A DNA stretch of 64,000 nt from NCBI GenBank assembly GCA_016842005.1, contig JAENYD010000010.1, positions 29,071-93,070 on the forward strand, written 5' to 3'. The stretch comes from Clostridium thermobutyricum. Its GTDB lineage: Bacteria; Bacillota; Clostridia; Ch29. The notes below the pieces were generated by a model. That model did no database searches, had not been told where the DNA came from, and saw only the letters and a program-made list of their open reading frames with translations. Below are positions 1 through 8,496 of this stretch, piece after piece. Positions within the stretch are counted from its first letter, which is position 1; every line of letters begins with the position of its first letter. The translations under genes and the position numbers were made by a program.

Positions 1-835
1 CTTTAAGGTCCACCCGGCCGGCCTGGTCTTCGGTCTTGATTACCTCCACTCCCCTGAGAACCAGTTCTTTTTCCTTCTCCTCTGAAATGTTCCGGGTGGC
101 CGCAACTATAGTCTTTGCATCCGAGTTGACGGTTATTACCCTGCTGTCCAGCGGGATATTGCCGTTACTGTCCACTATTATCCTGTGGGGGTCCTTGCCC
201 TTTCCGTGCTTTGGCCTTGCTGTCAGCCTGGGATCGTCCTTCAGAACAGTTCCGATTCCCACCATTATCCCGGCCATACCGCATCTCAGATTATGAACAT
301 ATTCCCGTGAAGCCTCCCCGGTAATCCATCCGGATGCCCCCGAAACAGCGGCAGTTTTACCGTCCAGGGTTACCGCACTTTTCTGCACCACAAAAGGATA
401 CGAAGTGGTTATATATTTTATAAATATCTCGTTTAATCTCCGGGCCTCTTCCTCCATCAACCCCACTTCCACATGGATACCGGCTTTCCGCATCATCCGG
501 ATACCCATTCCCGATACCCTGGGATTGGGGTCTTCCATGGCGGTTACAACCCTTTTAATCCCTGCCTTGATTATGGCCAGCGCACACGGAGGCGTTCTGC
601 CGTAATGGGAGCAGGGTTCCAGATTAACGTACAGGGTCGCTCCTTCAACAGCCTCTACAGCGTTGTCCAGGGCATTTATCTCTCCATGGGCCTCCCCCCG
701 CTTCCGGTGATAACCTTCCCCGATGATCCTTCCGTCCCTTACTATGACAGCCCCTACCATTGGATTTGGGCTGACGGTTCCCCATCCCTTTCTGGCCAGC
801 TCCAGGGCCCTTCTCATAAATGCTGCATCATCCAT
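1..835 (-). CDS. ribD: RibD, bifunctional riboflavin deaminase/reductase (3' end outside window)
   Basis: Riboflavin synthesis, two steps: deamination of the pyrimidine intermediate by the N-terminal domain, then NADPH-dependent reduction of the ribosyl side chain by the C-terminal domain. Reading the minus strand from ATG at 835 gives MDDAAFMRRALELARKG, then the deaminase zinc site: an H-G-E motif near residue 50 and PCSHYGRTPPC. The reductase domain begins near residue 145 (FVVQKSAVTLDGKTA). About 278 residues are visible and the frame runs off base 1 without a stop, so the gene is partial because of the window edge. A GGGAGGGAAGG ribosome site precedes the ATG. An FMN riboswitch lies about 205 bp upstream, so this is very likely the first gene of a rib operon. 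Confidence 0.96.
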   Translation of the reverse strand, partial: MDDAAFMRRALELARKGWGTVSPNPMVGAVIVRDGRIIGEGYHRKRGEAHGEINALDNAVEAVEGATLYVNLEPCSHYGRTPPCALAIIKAGIKRVVTAMEDPNPRVSGMGIRMMRKAGIHVEVGLMEEEARRLNEIFIKYITTSYPFVVQKSAVTLDGKTAAVSGASGWITGEASREYVHNLRCGMAGIMVGIGTVLKDDPRLTARPKHGKGKDPHRIIVDSNGNIPLDSRVITVNSDAKTIVAATRNISEEKEKELVLRGVEVIKTEDQAGRVDLK

Positions 836-987
836 GGAAATACACCTTCCCTCCCATTTTCAAAAGAAATTATATTAAAACAACTCTTCCAATAGCTTAC
901 CCCGTTAGCTGAAAAAATCCACTCCCTGGGTATTGCTGCTGGTTTCTTTTCTTTGATACAGGCCCATCAACAGGGAAAAGAGCAGGA

Positions 988-1019
988 GAACTAAGAAACC
1001 CCGAAGGATACCTTCAGGG
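988..1019 (-). terminator. Terminator of the FMN riboswitch leader
   Basis: On the minus strand CCCTGAAGG-TAT-CCTTCGGGG forms a 9-bp stem with one wobble, followed by TTTCTTAG. It lies just after the FMN aptamer and before ribD, as expected for the expression platform of a transcription-attenuating riboswitch. Confidence 0.75.
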
Positions 1020-1039
1020 CTGAATACAAAAGCAGAGAC

Positions 1040-1156
1040 ACTCCTTCTCTCATCCAGACTGTAACTGTCGGCCCCGGAATTTCGCCGGGTCAGCCTTATT
1101 ATCAGGCTCGCGGGCTATACCGCCGGTCGGGAATCTCACCCTGCCCCGAAGGAAAA
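1040..1156 (-). promoter_or_regulatory. FMN riboswitch (RFN element)
   Basis: The minus strand carries the hallmark RFN blocks in order: CTTCGGGGCAGGGTGAGATT, CCCGACCGGCGGTATAGCCC, GCGAGCC, a short variable arm, then CCGGGGCCGACAGTTACAGT and GATGAGAGAAGGAG. The aptamer binds flavin mononucleotide. Set before ribD and followed by a terminator hairpin, it should switch riboflavin synthesis off when FMN is plentiful. Confidence 0.97.
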
Positions 1157-1332
1157 TATTCATCTTTGATAAATAATATAACAGTATTCTGTAAAATGGT
1201 CAACTTGCACAACAGCAAAAACCGTGTGCCGATAATACGGATATCATTTTCTTGAAAATTACTTTCGCTTTTTAGAGGACTTTATATTTTTTTGTAGAAA
1301 TATATTTCTAACACGGGCTGGAGGGGTTAGAT

Positions 1333-1683
1333 TTGAAAAAAGCCAAAAAGAAAAAGAGAATGGAATATACAACTTTCAAGATTATAACCGGAGATGAGAA
1401 AAGCGTCAAAACCATCCGGTATCCCAGAAAATTACCAAAAATCCTTTTGATATCCCTTGTTATTTTTATTGCCATTAATCTCGGGATTACATACGGATCC
1501 GTTTTACTGAGCAAAAGCTACCTGATCAATCTGGATAACATAGATCATCTGGAGGCAGTAAGCAACCAGCAGCAACAAGAGATAAACGTCCTCAATGAAA
1601 TAACAGCCGAAGTCAGGGAAAAACTCAGGTCCCTGGAAAAAATTGAAGCAAAGGTGAAGGAAATGGTTGGTATAGAAGACTGA
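1333..1683 (+). CDS. Small membrane-anchored coiled-coil protein, M23-peptidase-like N-terminus without catalytic domain
   Basis: 116 residues from a TTG start set by GGAGGGGT 5-6 nt upstream. A very basic N-terminus (KKAKKKKR) precedes one transmembrane segment at about 36-56 (ILLISLVIFIAINLGITYG) and a coiled coil to the C-terminus, ending KVKEMVGIED. That layout matches the anchor and coiled-coil part of M23 endopeptidases that often sit next to bactofilins, but no peptidase domain or zinc ligands follow before the stop. The bactofilin gene begins 33 bp downstream and is probably co-transcribed. It may be a bactofilin membrane anchor or a shortened M23 protein. The function is inferred only. 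Confidence 0.75.
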   Translation: MKKAKKKKRMEYTTFKIITGDEKSVKTIRYPRKLPKILLISLVIFIAINLGITYGSVLLSKSYLINLDNIDHLEAVSNQQQQEINVLNEITAEVREKLRSLEKIEAKVKEMVGIED

Positions 1684-1716
1684 CCTGCTATATTAAAATT
1701 GACAAGGAGGTAGATT

Positions 1717-2151
1717 ATGTTCAGCAGCAAAAAAGAAAACAATATTCCCACCTATGACAAGGTTGAAACCCTGATAGGCAAAACTGCCAACTTTAAAGGC
1801 AACATGGTGGCTGGCGGAACTGTGAGAGTGGAAGGATGTATGGAAGGCGAAGTGGAAATTAATGGTGATATCGTAGTGGGTGAAACCGGAAAAATTATCG
1901 GAAATGTCCTGGCCTCCAATGCCCATATCGGCGGAACCATCGAAGGAAATGTAATAGTCAAAGGACAGGTGCATCTTACTCCCTCTTCTACGGTTAACGG
2001 AGACATCGAAGTAGGAAATCTGGTAGTTGACGAAGGGGCTGTGTTCACCGGTAAATGTATTATGGCTAACAGAAACAAGGAACTGCAGGACAGTAAACCC
2101 AGAAACAAACCGGAAAATAAACCGGAGACTAAAAATAACGGCCTGAAATAA
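1717..2151 (+). CDS. Bactofilin (polymer-forming cytoskeletal protein)
   Basis: 144 residues with the bactofilin (DUF583) beta-helical core at about 20-120: repeated short strands such as GNMVAGGTVRVEGCMEGEVEI, then IGNVLASNAHIGGTIEGN and GDIEVGNLVVDEGAVFTG. Short flexible tails flank the core, and the C-terminal tail is Lys/Asn/Pro-rich. Bactofilins self-assemble into filaments or sheets at the inner face of the membrane and position cell-wall enzymes or appendage machinery. It has a strong AAGGAGGT site and sits directly after the small coiled-coil membrane protein, its likely partner. A perfect hairpin follows the stop. Confidence 0.93.
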   Translation: MFSSKKENNIPTYDKVETLIGKTANFKGNMVAGGTVRVEGCMEGEVEINGDIVVGETGKIIGNVLASNAHIGGTIEGNVIVKGQVHLTPSSTVNGDIEVGNLVVDEGAVFTGKCIMANRNKELQDSKPRNKPENKPETKNNGLK

Positions 2152-2174
2152 TAAGGGATAATCCCTTATTATTT
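2146..2174 (+). terminator. Terminator after bactofilin
   Basis: Perfect 13-bp inverted repeat (AAATAATAAGGGA / TCCCTTATTATTT) with a 3-nt loop, overlapping the bactofilin stop codon. The T-rich right arm follows the GGGA/TCCC core, so it can act as an intrinsic terminator. Confidence 0.75.
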
Positions 2175-2305
2175 CAGATTATATCAAAACAGGCAAGAAA
2201 TCCCCTCCCCTGCCCTGGGGATGAATACATCACTGCTATAGCTATAGCCGGTTTCATATGCAGAAGGTACTACACAGCTTCTGCAGGGAAAAGGGAAGAG
2301 ATAAC

Positions 2306-3583
2306 TTGATTAAATGGGATACATTGAAAAAATTATTGCTTTTCGGACTGGTAACTTTTCTGACAGGACAGATATATCTTTACCCTTTTGGTACCGATTT
2401 CCGCCTTGCGCTCAGTCCTGTCACCTTTGCCTTTGTGCTGCTGTATTTTTCAAATATACCCATCGTACCTTCTTCATTTGTTGTCAGCTTGTCGGTATTC
2501 CTGGGAAGATTTATGCTGGAATACTTCAATCACAACCTCGGAATAGCCGCCATAATCATGAAACACTATCCGGGGGGAATGTACTATCTGCTGTACGGAC
2601 TCCTGTTTTATCTTCTGGATATACGGAAACACACAGAAAAGCCCCTGCTGGTGATACTGCTGCTCACGGTTGTGGATACCTCATCCAACATCATTGAACT
2701 GGTTATCCGCAACCAGCTACTGAACAATATCCAGGTGGTAATTTCCAGCCTGTTGATGGTAGCACTTTTGAGAAATTTCATTACGGTACTGAGTTACTGG
2801 TCAATCAAACTGTACAACGTTCTCATCCTGAAAAAAGCGCATTACAACAGGTATATTGAACTTCTCATATTAATATCAAATCTTAAAGCAGAGCTTTTTT
2901 ATCTGAAGAAATCCATGCAGGATATCGAAAAAGTAATGCAGAACAGTTATTCCCTGTATATGAAGATTGACAACCTTTCTGACAAAATAGAGCGGGTGGA
3001 GCTGGACAGTTACAAGGAAAAGGTCTTATTCCTGGCCCGGGACATCCACGAGATAAAAAAAGACTATCAAAGAGTGACTGCAGGCATAGAAAAACTCCTC
3101 CCCAACCCGGCCGAATACGAAAAGATGAATATAGCCGAAGTGTTTGAGATAATCAAGAGTAACAGCAGCCGGTATATAGAAAGCACAGGGAAAAATATCA
3201 AACTTAAATTTCAGGCCTATTCAAATTTTGAAACGGTAAAGTACTATTCTCTGGTTTCTGTTCTTAATAATCTGATATTCAATGCCATTGACGCTGTTGA
3301 TGCAAGCGGAGAGATAACTGTCAGAGAATACGTCTACCGTGACAATGTAATAATAATTGTATCGGATGATGGCTGCGGTATATCGGACAAGGATCTGGAA
3401 GTAATTTTCGAGCCCGGTTTTTCTACAAAATACGATGAAAAAACCGGTGCCATGTCCACCGGTCTGGGGCTCACCCATGTTAAGTCCATAGTAAGCCATA
3501 TGAAAGGGAATATTTCGGTCAATTCATCTGTTGGCGTTGGAACCACTTTCACAATCCGAATACCGGTAAGTCAACTGAATTAG
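2306..3583 (+). CDS. GlnK/YcbA-type sensor histidine kinase
   Basis: Membrane sensor kinase of a two-component pair. The N-terminal half holds about six hydrophobic segments, followed by a helical stretch with the phosphoacceptor-like box ARDIHEIKKDY and a HATPase domain over the last 110 residues (N-box NNLIFNAIDAV, G1 DDGCGIS, G2 TGLGL). This architecture and H-box match B. subtilis GlnK (YcbA), which senses glutamine. The TTG at 2306 follows AAGGGAAGAG at good spacing; an in-frame ATG at 2258 has no clear ribosome site. The partner regulator begins 18 bp after the stop. No glutaminase or glutamine permease follows in the window, so the signal here is an inference. Confidence 0.85.
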   Translation: MIKWDTLKKLLLFGLVTFLTGQIYLYPFGTDFRLALSPVTFAFVLLYFSNIPIVPSSFVVSLSVFLGRFMLEYFNHNLGIAAIIMKHYPGGMYYLLYGLLFYLLDIRKHTEKPLLVILLLTVVDTSSNIIELVIRNQLLNNIQVVISSLLMVALLRNFITVLSYWSIKLYNVLILKKAHYNRYIELLILISNLKAELFYLKKSMQDIEKVMQNSYSLYMKIDNLSDKIERVELDSYKEKVLFLARDIHEIKKDYQRVTAGIEKLLPNPAEYEKMNIAEVFEIIKSNSSRYIESTGKNIKLKFQAYSNFETVKYYSLVSVLNNLIFNAIDAVDASGEITVREYVYRDNVIIIVSDDGCGISDKDLEVIFEPGFSTKYDEKTGAMSTGLGLTHVKSIVSHMKGNISVNSSVGVGTTFTIRIPVSQLN

Positions 3584-3601
3584 TAAAGGGGATTAAGATA
3601 A

Positions 3602-4498
3602 ATGCTGGATTTTTATATCGTGGATGATGATATAAGTATAAGAAGGGTGCTCGCCAACATTATTACAACCCGGCATCTCGGACAGGTTGTTGGTGAAAAC
3701 GGAGACGGCAGCCAGGCATTTAATGAAATCCTGGAGATAAGTCCCGATATTGTTCTTATGGACTTACTGCTGCCGGGCAGCGACGGTATTGAAACAATCC
3801 GCAGACTGAAAGAAGCAGGTTCAGGTAGCCACTTTATCATGATCTCACAGGTGGATGCCCAGGATATGGTTTCCATGGCTTACCAGAGCGGTATTGAATT
3901 CTATATACACAAACCTCTGAATGTCACCGAAGTTCTCTCGGTCATAGGCAGGGTCAATGAACTCATTCAGATGAAAAAATCCCTTTCCATAATACAGAAA
4001 ACGGTAGAGCATATAAAACCCCGGAAAGAAAAGGATGTTCCGGAAACCCAAAATTCAAATCTCAGGTCTGTGGATGTCATTATATCAAACCTGGGTATAA
4101 CCGGCGAAGCCGGCAGTAACGATATCAGGAGACTTGTCGAACTTGTATGCATGAAAAAGAAAAGCCTTACGGGAGAATATTTCAACTATAAACTGGGGGA
4201 CATGTACAAAATGCTGAGCCTGCATTTTGAAAAAAACGAAAATTATCACCACTCCTCTTCGGAAGTAAAGGCCATAGAACAAAGAATCCGCAGGACAGTG
4301 GCAAAAGCACTCCAAAACCTTGCCACCCTTGGTATTGAAAACCCCCATGACCCGAAATTTACCCGCTATTCAACATCCCTGTTCGACTTCAAGGAAGTTA
4401 AACAGGAAATGGATTTCCTGAGGGGAGATTCCAACTATCACGGCAAGATAAATGTAAAAAAATTCATTGAAGGACTTATACTTCACCTGAATAAATGA
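3602..4498 (+). CDS. GlnL/YcbB-type response regulator
   Basis: 298 residues. The receiver domain (about 1-120) has the acidic pocket DDD at 8-10, phosphoacceptor Asp in IVLMDLLLPG and the HKPLN lysine. The C-terminal part (about 150-295) matches the YcbB DNA-binding domain typical of GlnL, with a basic helical region around IEQRIRRTVAKALQNLATLG. It pairs with the kinase just upstream. In B. subtilis the homologous pair controls glutamine use; the target here is not visible, since the next plus-strand gene is far away. An intrinsic terminator follows at once. Confidence 0.88.
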   Translation: MLDFYIVDDDISIRRVLANIITTRHLGQVVGENGDGSQAFNEILEISPDIVLMDLLLPGSDGIETIRRLKEAGSGSHFIMISQVDAQDMVSMAYQSGIEFYIHKPLNVTEVLSVIGRVNELIQMKKSLSIIQKTVEHIKPRKEKDVPETQNSNLRSVDVIISNLGITGEAGSNDIRRLVELVCMKKKSLTGEYFNYKLGDMYKMLSLHFEKNENYHHSSSEVKAIEQRIRRTVAKALQNLATLGIENPHDPKFTRYSTSLFDFKEVKQEMDFLRGDSNYHGKINVKKFIEGLILHLNK

Positions 4499-4526
4499 TA
4501 AAAAAGCGGCGTGGCCGCTTTTTTAT
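4499..4526 (+). terminator. Terminator after the glnKL-like pair (probably bidirectional)
   Basis: GCGGC-GTG-GCCGC stem flanked by A6 on the left and T6 on the right, starting at the stop codon of the response regulator. The reverse strand also gives a stem followed by T6, so it can end minus-strand transcripts from the chimeric remnant. Confidence 0.9.
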
Positions 4527-4883
4527 TCAAAAAAAGATATGGGTCCAATATCCGCCAGGGTTCTTAACCCGGGAAGGGCGTTAATTACTGCAGGGATAGC
4601 ATTGACTATCATTGCGCAGGTTGCAATGTCGCCGTTGACTCCCCCGTCAATTCTCATGTCAATGTCAGGACACCCTCTGAAAGACAAGGTCTTGATAGAA
4701 CCGGACTATATACAGAGGTACTGCTGCAGCAATCATTGCCAGTATGACATCCACTACGTGAAACCTGTGTCTGGGCCAGTTCTTCCTACTGGGATACAGG
4801 AGAAATATAAGGCTGAAGCCGAATACCACATGTATAGATCTCTGGATCATGGCATCAAGCACTCCGAATAACGCAGTATACAT
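4523..4883 (-). pseudogene. Chimeric remnant: TAXI-TRAP permease 5' fragment joined out of frame to a 2,4-diaminopentanoate dehydrogenase-like 3' fragment
   Basis: Read on the minus strand from 4883, the first 72 codons (TALFGVLDAMIQRSIHVVFG, FSLIFLLYPSRKNW and on to QDLVFQRVS) resemble residues ~52-130 of the intact TRAP permease at 4985-6949, but are clearly diverged. At about 4665-4680 the resemblance stops and a frame shifted by one continues as CPDIDMRIDGGVNGDIATCA, then MIVNAIPAVINALPGLRTL, ending at TAA 4523-4525. The second part has the C-terminal signature of the 2,4-diaminopentanoate dehydrogenase / dihydrodipicolinate-reductase-like family. A deletion between two neighbouring genes would produce this join. 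Neither half can make a working protein. The family match of the second part is from recall. Confidence 0.7.
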
Positions 4884-4950
4884 ATATCTTCTCGGTTCCG
4901 TTTTGCGCCAAAAGTGTAATTGATGCAGGATGCATATTCTCTCCCGAAGT

Positions 4951-4979
4951 AAAAAACGGCATCCCTTGATGCCGTTTTC
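4951..4979 (-). terminator. Terminator of the TAXI-TRAP operon
   Basis: The minus strand reads AAAACGGCATC-AAGG-GATGCCGTTTTTTAC, an 11-bp stem with a T run, six bases past the permease stop codon. Confidence 0.9.
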
Positions 4980-4984
4980 CCAGA

Positions 4985-6949
4985 CTATGCCGCAGGTTCC
5001 TTTGCAGTTTTTTGCCTGGCTGCCTGTCTTCTTTGCAGCAGATAAATAGCCAGGAACATCGCTCCGGCTATTATATTCACCTTCAGGTTAACCACTACCA
5101 GGCCCAGTCCTGCAACAAATAAAACAATTCTCTTCCACGACTGGCAATTTGTTATAAAGAACCCGCTTACCCCTCCGCCTATGGCCAGCATTCCCACCAG
5201 AGCGGTCACCAGCGCAATGCTAAATTTAAGGGGTGTTGCCTCATACAGTACCAGCACCGGTGATGTGGCAAAGATGTACGGAACAAGGTAAGCTGCAAAG
5301 GCCAGTTTTGACGCCTGGATACCTGTCCTGAAGGGATTGGACCCGGCTATGCCAGAACCGGCAAAAGCTGCCAGGGCAACCGGAGGAGTAATATCGGCAA
5401 TAATACCGAAATAGAATACGAACAGATGGGCCGCTATTACGGGGACCCCCACAGTAACGAGGGCAGGCGCGGCAATGGTTGCCTGAATGATGTAATTGGC
5501 CGTAGTAGGCATTCCCATGCCAAGCAGTATGGAAGCAAACATGGTGAACAGCATGGTGAGGTATATATTGCCTTTCGACAGCTTGACAATCCCGTGGGCA
5601 AGTTTCAGCCCCAGCCCTGTAAGGGTCACTACCCCCACTATTATACCTGCGGACGCACAGGCCATAACAACCGGCAGGGCCGAACGGGCACCGTCTTCCA
5701 GCCCCTCAAGTATTCCTTTGAACCCTATTCTTGTATCCTTCCTGATAAAGCTGACGGCAATGGTAAGGACAATACCGTAAAATGCCGCCTTCATAGGCGA
5801 TTGCCCGGAGGCAAGGAAATAAATTATACCAAATATGGGAAGAGACAGGAACCATTTCTCCTTCAGAAGCATTTTAACACTGGGCAGTTGACTCTTCGGA
5901 AGTCCTTTCAATCCCGTCCGCTGAGCCTCCAGGTGAACCATAACAAATATACCGGTAAAATAGAGCAAGGCAGGCACTGCAGCCGACATTGCAATATAGA
6001 TGTAAGGCAGATTGGTGAACTCAGTCATTATGAATGCCGCAGCCCCCATTATAGGCGGCATGAGCTGTCCCCCCGTGGAAGCCGCAGCTTCAACCGCTCC
6101 CGCAAACTCTGCCCGGTAACCTATGCTCTTCATAAGGGGTATGGTCACGGAACCGGTACCAACCGTGTTCGCCACCGAACTGCCGGATACCGTCCCCTGG
6201 GTTGCGCTGGCCACTACAGCTGCCTTGGCAGGACCGCCTGTTGAGTGTCCCGCTATCCCCAGTGCAAGGTCGGTCAACCAGTCTCCGATACCTGTCTTCT
6301 TCAGGAAAGCGGCAAACACCAGGAACAGGAATATGAAAGTGGATGAAACCATTATGGGAATACCCAGTATTGATTCGGTCTGCAGCCATCCATAGGTGGC
6401 TATCCTGTATATGTCGTATCCCCTGTGGGACAGAAATCCCGGAAAAACAGGTCCGAAATATGCGTACAACAGAAAAAATGAAGCCAGGGATACCAGTACC
6501 GGACCGGCTATCCTCCTGGTTGCTTCCAGAACCAGTAATACTGCAATTACAGATATAACAGTATCGGTCTTGTTGAACATCCCTACCCTGTGTATAATGC
6601 CTTCATACTGTACGATGTGATAAAAGGCAACTATAAAAGACAGCGCCACCAGTATATAGTCATACCAGGGTATACCTTTATGGGCATTCTTCCTCCTGAA
6701 GGGATACAGCAGGAATATCAGTATCAGGGCAAATCCCACATGGGGAGCCCTCTGCAGTGTGGGAGGAAAAACCCCAAAGGCCGCCGTATATAATTGTAAC
6801 AATGCCCATACAATAGCAATAACTGAAATAACAGTTTTCATGGGCCCGTCGAAACGACGATAGGAAAATTCCCTATCGTACTTGGCCATTATATCTTCAC
6901 TCTGCTGACTCTCTTTACTCAAATTCTTTATACTGTATTTCTCAGCCAA
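4985..6949 (-). CDS. TRAP transporter permease, fused DctQ-DctM (TAXI type)
   Basis: 654-residue polytopic inner-membrane protein with the 4TM/12TM fused architecture of TAXI-type TRAP permeases. It uses the ion gradient to import the organic solute delivered by the TAXI binding protein at 7522-8496. The DctM core signature is visible (GGPAKAAVVASATQGTVSGS, then EAAASTGGQLMPPIMGAAAF). TTG at 6949 is preferred because AGGTGGGG lies just upstream. The start overlaps the end of the DUF1850 gene by 22 bp, which suggests coupled translation. A terminator follows. A diverged fragment of a second copy lies immediately downstream in the chimeric remnant. Confidence 0.94.
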   Translation of the reverse strand: MAEKYSIKNLSKESQQSEDIMAKYDREFSYRRFDGPMKTVISVIAIVWALLQLYTAAFGVFPPTLQRAPHVGFALILIFLLYPFRRKNAHKGIPWYDYILVALSFIVAFYHIVQYEGIIHRVGMFNKTDTVISVIAVLLVLEATRRIAGPVLVSLASFFLLYAYFGPVFPGFLSHRGYDIYRIATYGWLQTESILGIPIMVSSTFIFLFLVFAAFLKKTGIGDWLTDLALGIAGHSTGGPAKAAVVASATQGTVSGSSVANTVGTGSVTIPLMKSIGYRAEFAGAVEAAASTGGQLMPPIMGAAAFIMTEFTNLPYIYIAMSAAVPALLYFTGIFVMVHLEAQRTGLKGLPKSQLPSVKMLLKEKWFLSLPIFGIIYFLASGQSPMKAAFYGIVLTIAVSFIRKDTRIGFKGILEGLEDGARSALPVVMACASAGIIVGVVTLTGLGLKLAHGIVKLSKGNIYLTMLFTMFASILLGMGMPTTANYIIQATIAAPALVTVGVPVIAAHLFVFYFGIIADITPPVALAAFAGSGIAGSNPFRTGIQASKLAFAAYLVPYIFATSPVLVLYEATPLKFSIALVTALVGMLAIGGGVSGFFITNCQSWKRIVLFVAGLGLVVVNLKVNIIAGAMFLAIYLLQRRQAARQKTAKEPAA

Positions 6950-7464
6950 ATCTTCCCCACCTCTTTCATGAATTCAAATAATGTTACATCCTGAACCTGA
7001 ATTATTACGTATCCGCCTGGTTCATCCAATTCGTTAAGCAATATCTCTTTTCCCCTGAAGATTATAATATGCCTGGCGATAACCTGGCCTATCCTTACCG
7101 GTAATTGGTCAAAGGTCAAATCATAGTTGTACACTCTGAAATACCCGTCCTTCACTTCCCATTTGGTGCCAGACTCAGGTCCATTGGGAAGATTGGGTCC
7201 GTGCTCGTTAAAAATCATTTCCACAACGTCAAAACCGTTATTCCGGTTAATGCTGAACCTTTCTGTGACATACTGCTTTGTAACAGAGTGTTTCCACTTC
7301 AAAACCACTTCAGTCTCACCGTGTACCGCCCTCTGGTATAAAACCGGATAAACCCTTTCCTGGCTGTCTCCATCATATATGCGCAGGACCTTGACCCTGA
7401 CGCCAAAAACTGTGATGATAGCTACAGCAATTAGTACTACAGCTAATAATTGTCTTCTTCTCAT
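6928..7464 (-). CDS. DUF1850 protein, TAXI-TRAP accessory
   Basis: 178 residues with an N-terminal hydrophobic segment (LLAVVLIAVAIITVFGV) that is a signal anchor or signal peptide, followed by a short beta-rich extracytoplasmic domain including VVLKWKHSVTKQYVTE. This matches DUF1850, a family found almost only between TAXI binding proteins and fused TRAP permeases, as here. The biochemical role is unknown. It lies between the binding protein (beyond an intercistronic hairpin) and the permease, which it overlaps. Confidence 0.88.
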   Translation of the reverse strand: MRRRQLLAVVLIAVAIITVFGVRVKVLRIYDGDSQERVYPVLYQRAVHGETEVVLKWKHSVTKQYVTERFSINRNNGFDVVEMIFNEHGPNLPNGPESGTKWEVKDGYFRVYNYDLTFDQLPVRIGQVIARHIIIFRGKEILLNELDEPGGYVIIQVQDVTLFEFMKEVGKIWLRNTV

Positions 7465-7468
7465 AATT

Positions 7469-7504
7469 CAAAAGCCGGGGGGTATTTACCACCCCGGCTT
7501 TTTA
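7469..7504 (-). terminator. Intercistronic hairpin between TAXI binding protein and DUF1850
   Basis: Minus strand AAAAAGCCGGGGTGG / CCCCCCGGCTTTT with a T-rich tail. A terminator inside a binding-protein/permease operon usually gives more binding protein than permease; partial read-through is inferred. Confidence 0.8.
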
Positions 7505-7521
7505 CCCCCTTTAAGGTGTGA

Positions 7522-8496
7522 CTACATCAGGCCTTTTTCTTTATAGTACTTGATTGCACCGGGATGGAAGTCAGTGGTAACGCCATCCAGGGCAGTGTCA
7601 AGAGAAATGTATTCTCCTCTTGCATGACCTTTAGCTATATCAGCATTCTTCTCGTAGAACACCTTGGTCATTTCATATACCAGGTCCTCATCCAGGTCTT
7701 CCCTTACGTACAGTACAGCCTGGAATGATACGGTCTTAACATCTTTGTCTATACCATTGTAAGTACCTGCAGGGATAACGTATCTGGATACCAGGGGATA
7801 AATGTCTTTAATCTTGGCCAGTAATGCGTCATCAATCTCGATAAGATTGATATCCCTGGAAGTATTCAGGTCAACGATTGCGGCACCGGGAACTGCTATA
7901 ACGTTCCATGCTGCATCAATCTGTCCGTCCTTCATCTTCATGACAGCATCGCCGAAGGTGGCATATTCAGCTTTAACATCATCAACCGTCATACCTGCAG
8001 CCTGGAGAATAACCTTGGTGGCTGCCTGGGTACCGCTGCCTGTAGGTCCAAGGGCAACTTTCTTGCCGGCCATATCCTGGGGAGTAAATATTCCGGCTTC
8101 TGCAAGGGCAACCCCCTGAACAACCTCAGGATATACAACCCCGATAGCCTTGAAGTTTTGCACCGGCTCGGCGAATTCTCCTTCGCCCTTCCACGCCTGG
8201 TCGGCAATATTATTCATCGCCATAACTATATCCGCCTGACCGGTAGCCAGAAGCTTGATATTTTCAATCGAAGCACCGGAAGGCTGTACGGTAATATTCA
8301 CGCTGGGAATATTCTCGTTCAATACATTTGCTATAGCTCCGCCAAGGGGATAATATGTCCCGCTGGTTCCGCCTGTTGCGAACAACAACTCAGTCTTTTT
8401 CTCTCCGCTCTGCTCTGCAGGCTTGCTGCATCCAGCCAGTGCAAGGGACAGCACCACAAATGCGACTAAAGCAATAACAGTAATCCTCTTTTTCAT
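7522..8496 (-). CDS. TAXI family TRAP substrate-binding lipoprotein
   Basis: 324 residues from the ATG at 8496, chosen because GAGGAGGTC lies 6-7 nt upstream. A lipoprotein signal runs to Cys23 (lipobox LAGC), so it is anchored on the outer face of the membrane. The mature part is a type II binding fold of the TAXI/NMT1-like family: LLFATGGTSGTYYPLGGAIA near the N-terminus and KVALGPTGSGTQAATKVIL in the middle. It hands an organic acid or amino acid to the fused permease downstream. The ligand cannot be read from sequence; the neighbouring aminotransferase and BKACE enzyme point to an amino acid or keto acid. Confidence 0.94.
   Translation of the reverse strand: MKKRITVIALVAFVVLSLALAGCSKPAEQSGEKKTELLFATGGTSGTYYPLGGAIANVLNENIPSVNITVQPSGASIENIKLLATGQADIVMAMNNIADQAWKGEGEFAEPVQNFKAIGVVYPEVVQGVALAEAGIFTPQDMAGKKVALGPTGSGTQAATKVILQAAGMTVDDVKAEYATFGDAVMKMKDGQIDAAWNVIAVPGAAIVDLNTSRDINLIEIDDALLAKIKDIYPLVSRYVIPAGTYNGIDKDVKTVSFQAVLYVREDLDEDLVYEMTKVFYEKNADIAKGHARGEYISLDTALDGVTTDFHPGAIKYYKEKGLM

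Noticed and set aside
4539..4871. A 110-codon plus-strand frame
   Set aside because: It lies antisense to the TRAP/dehydrogenase remnant, whose protein similarity is clear on the minus strand.
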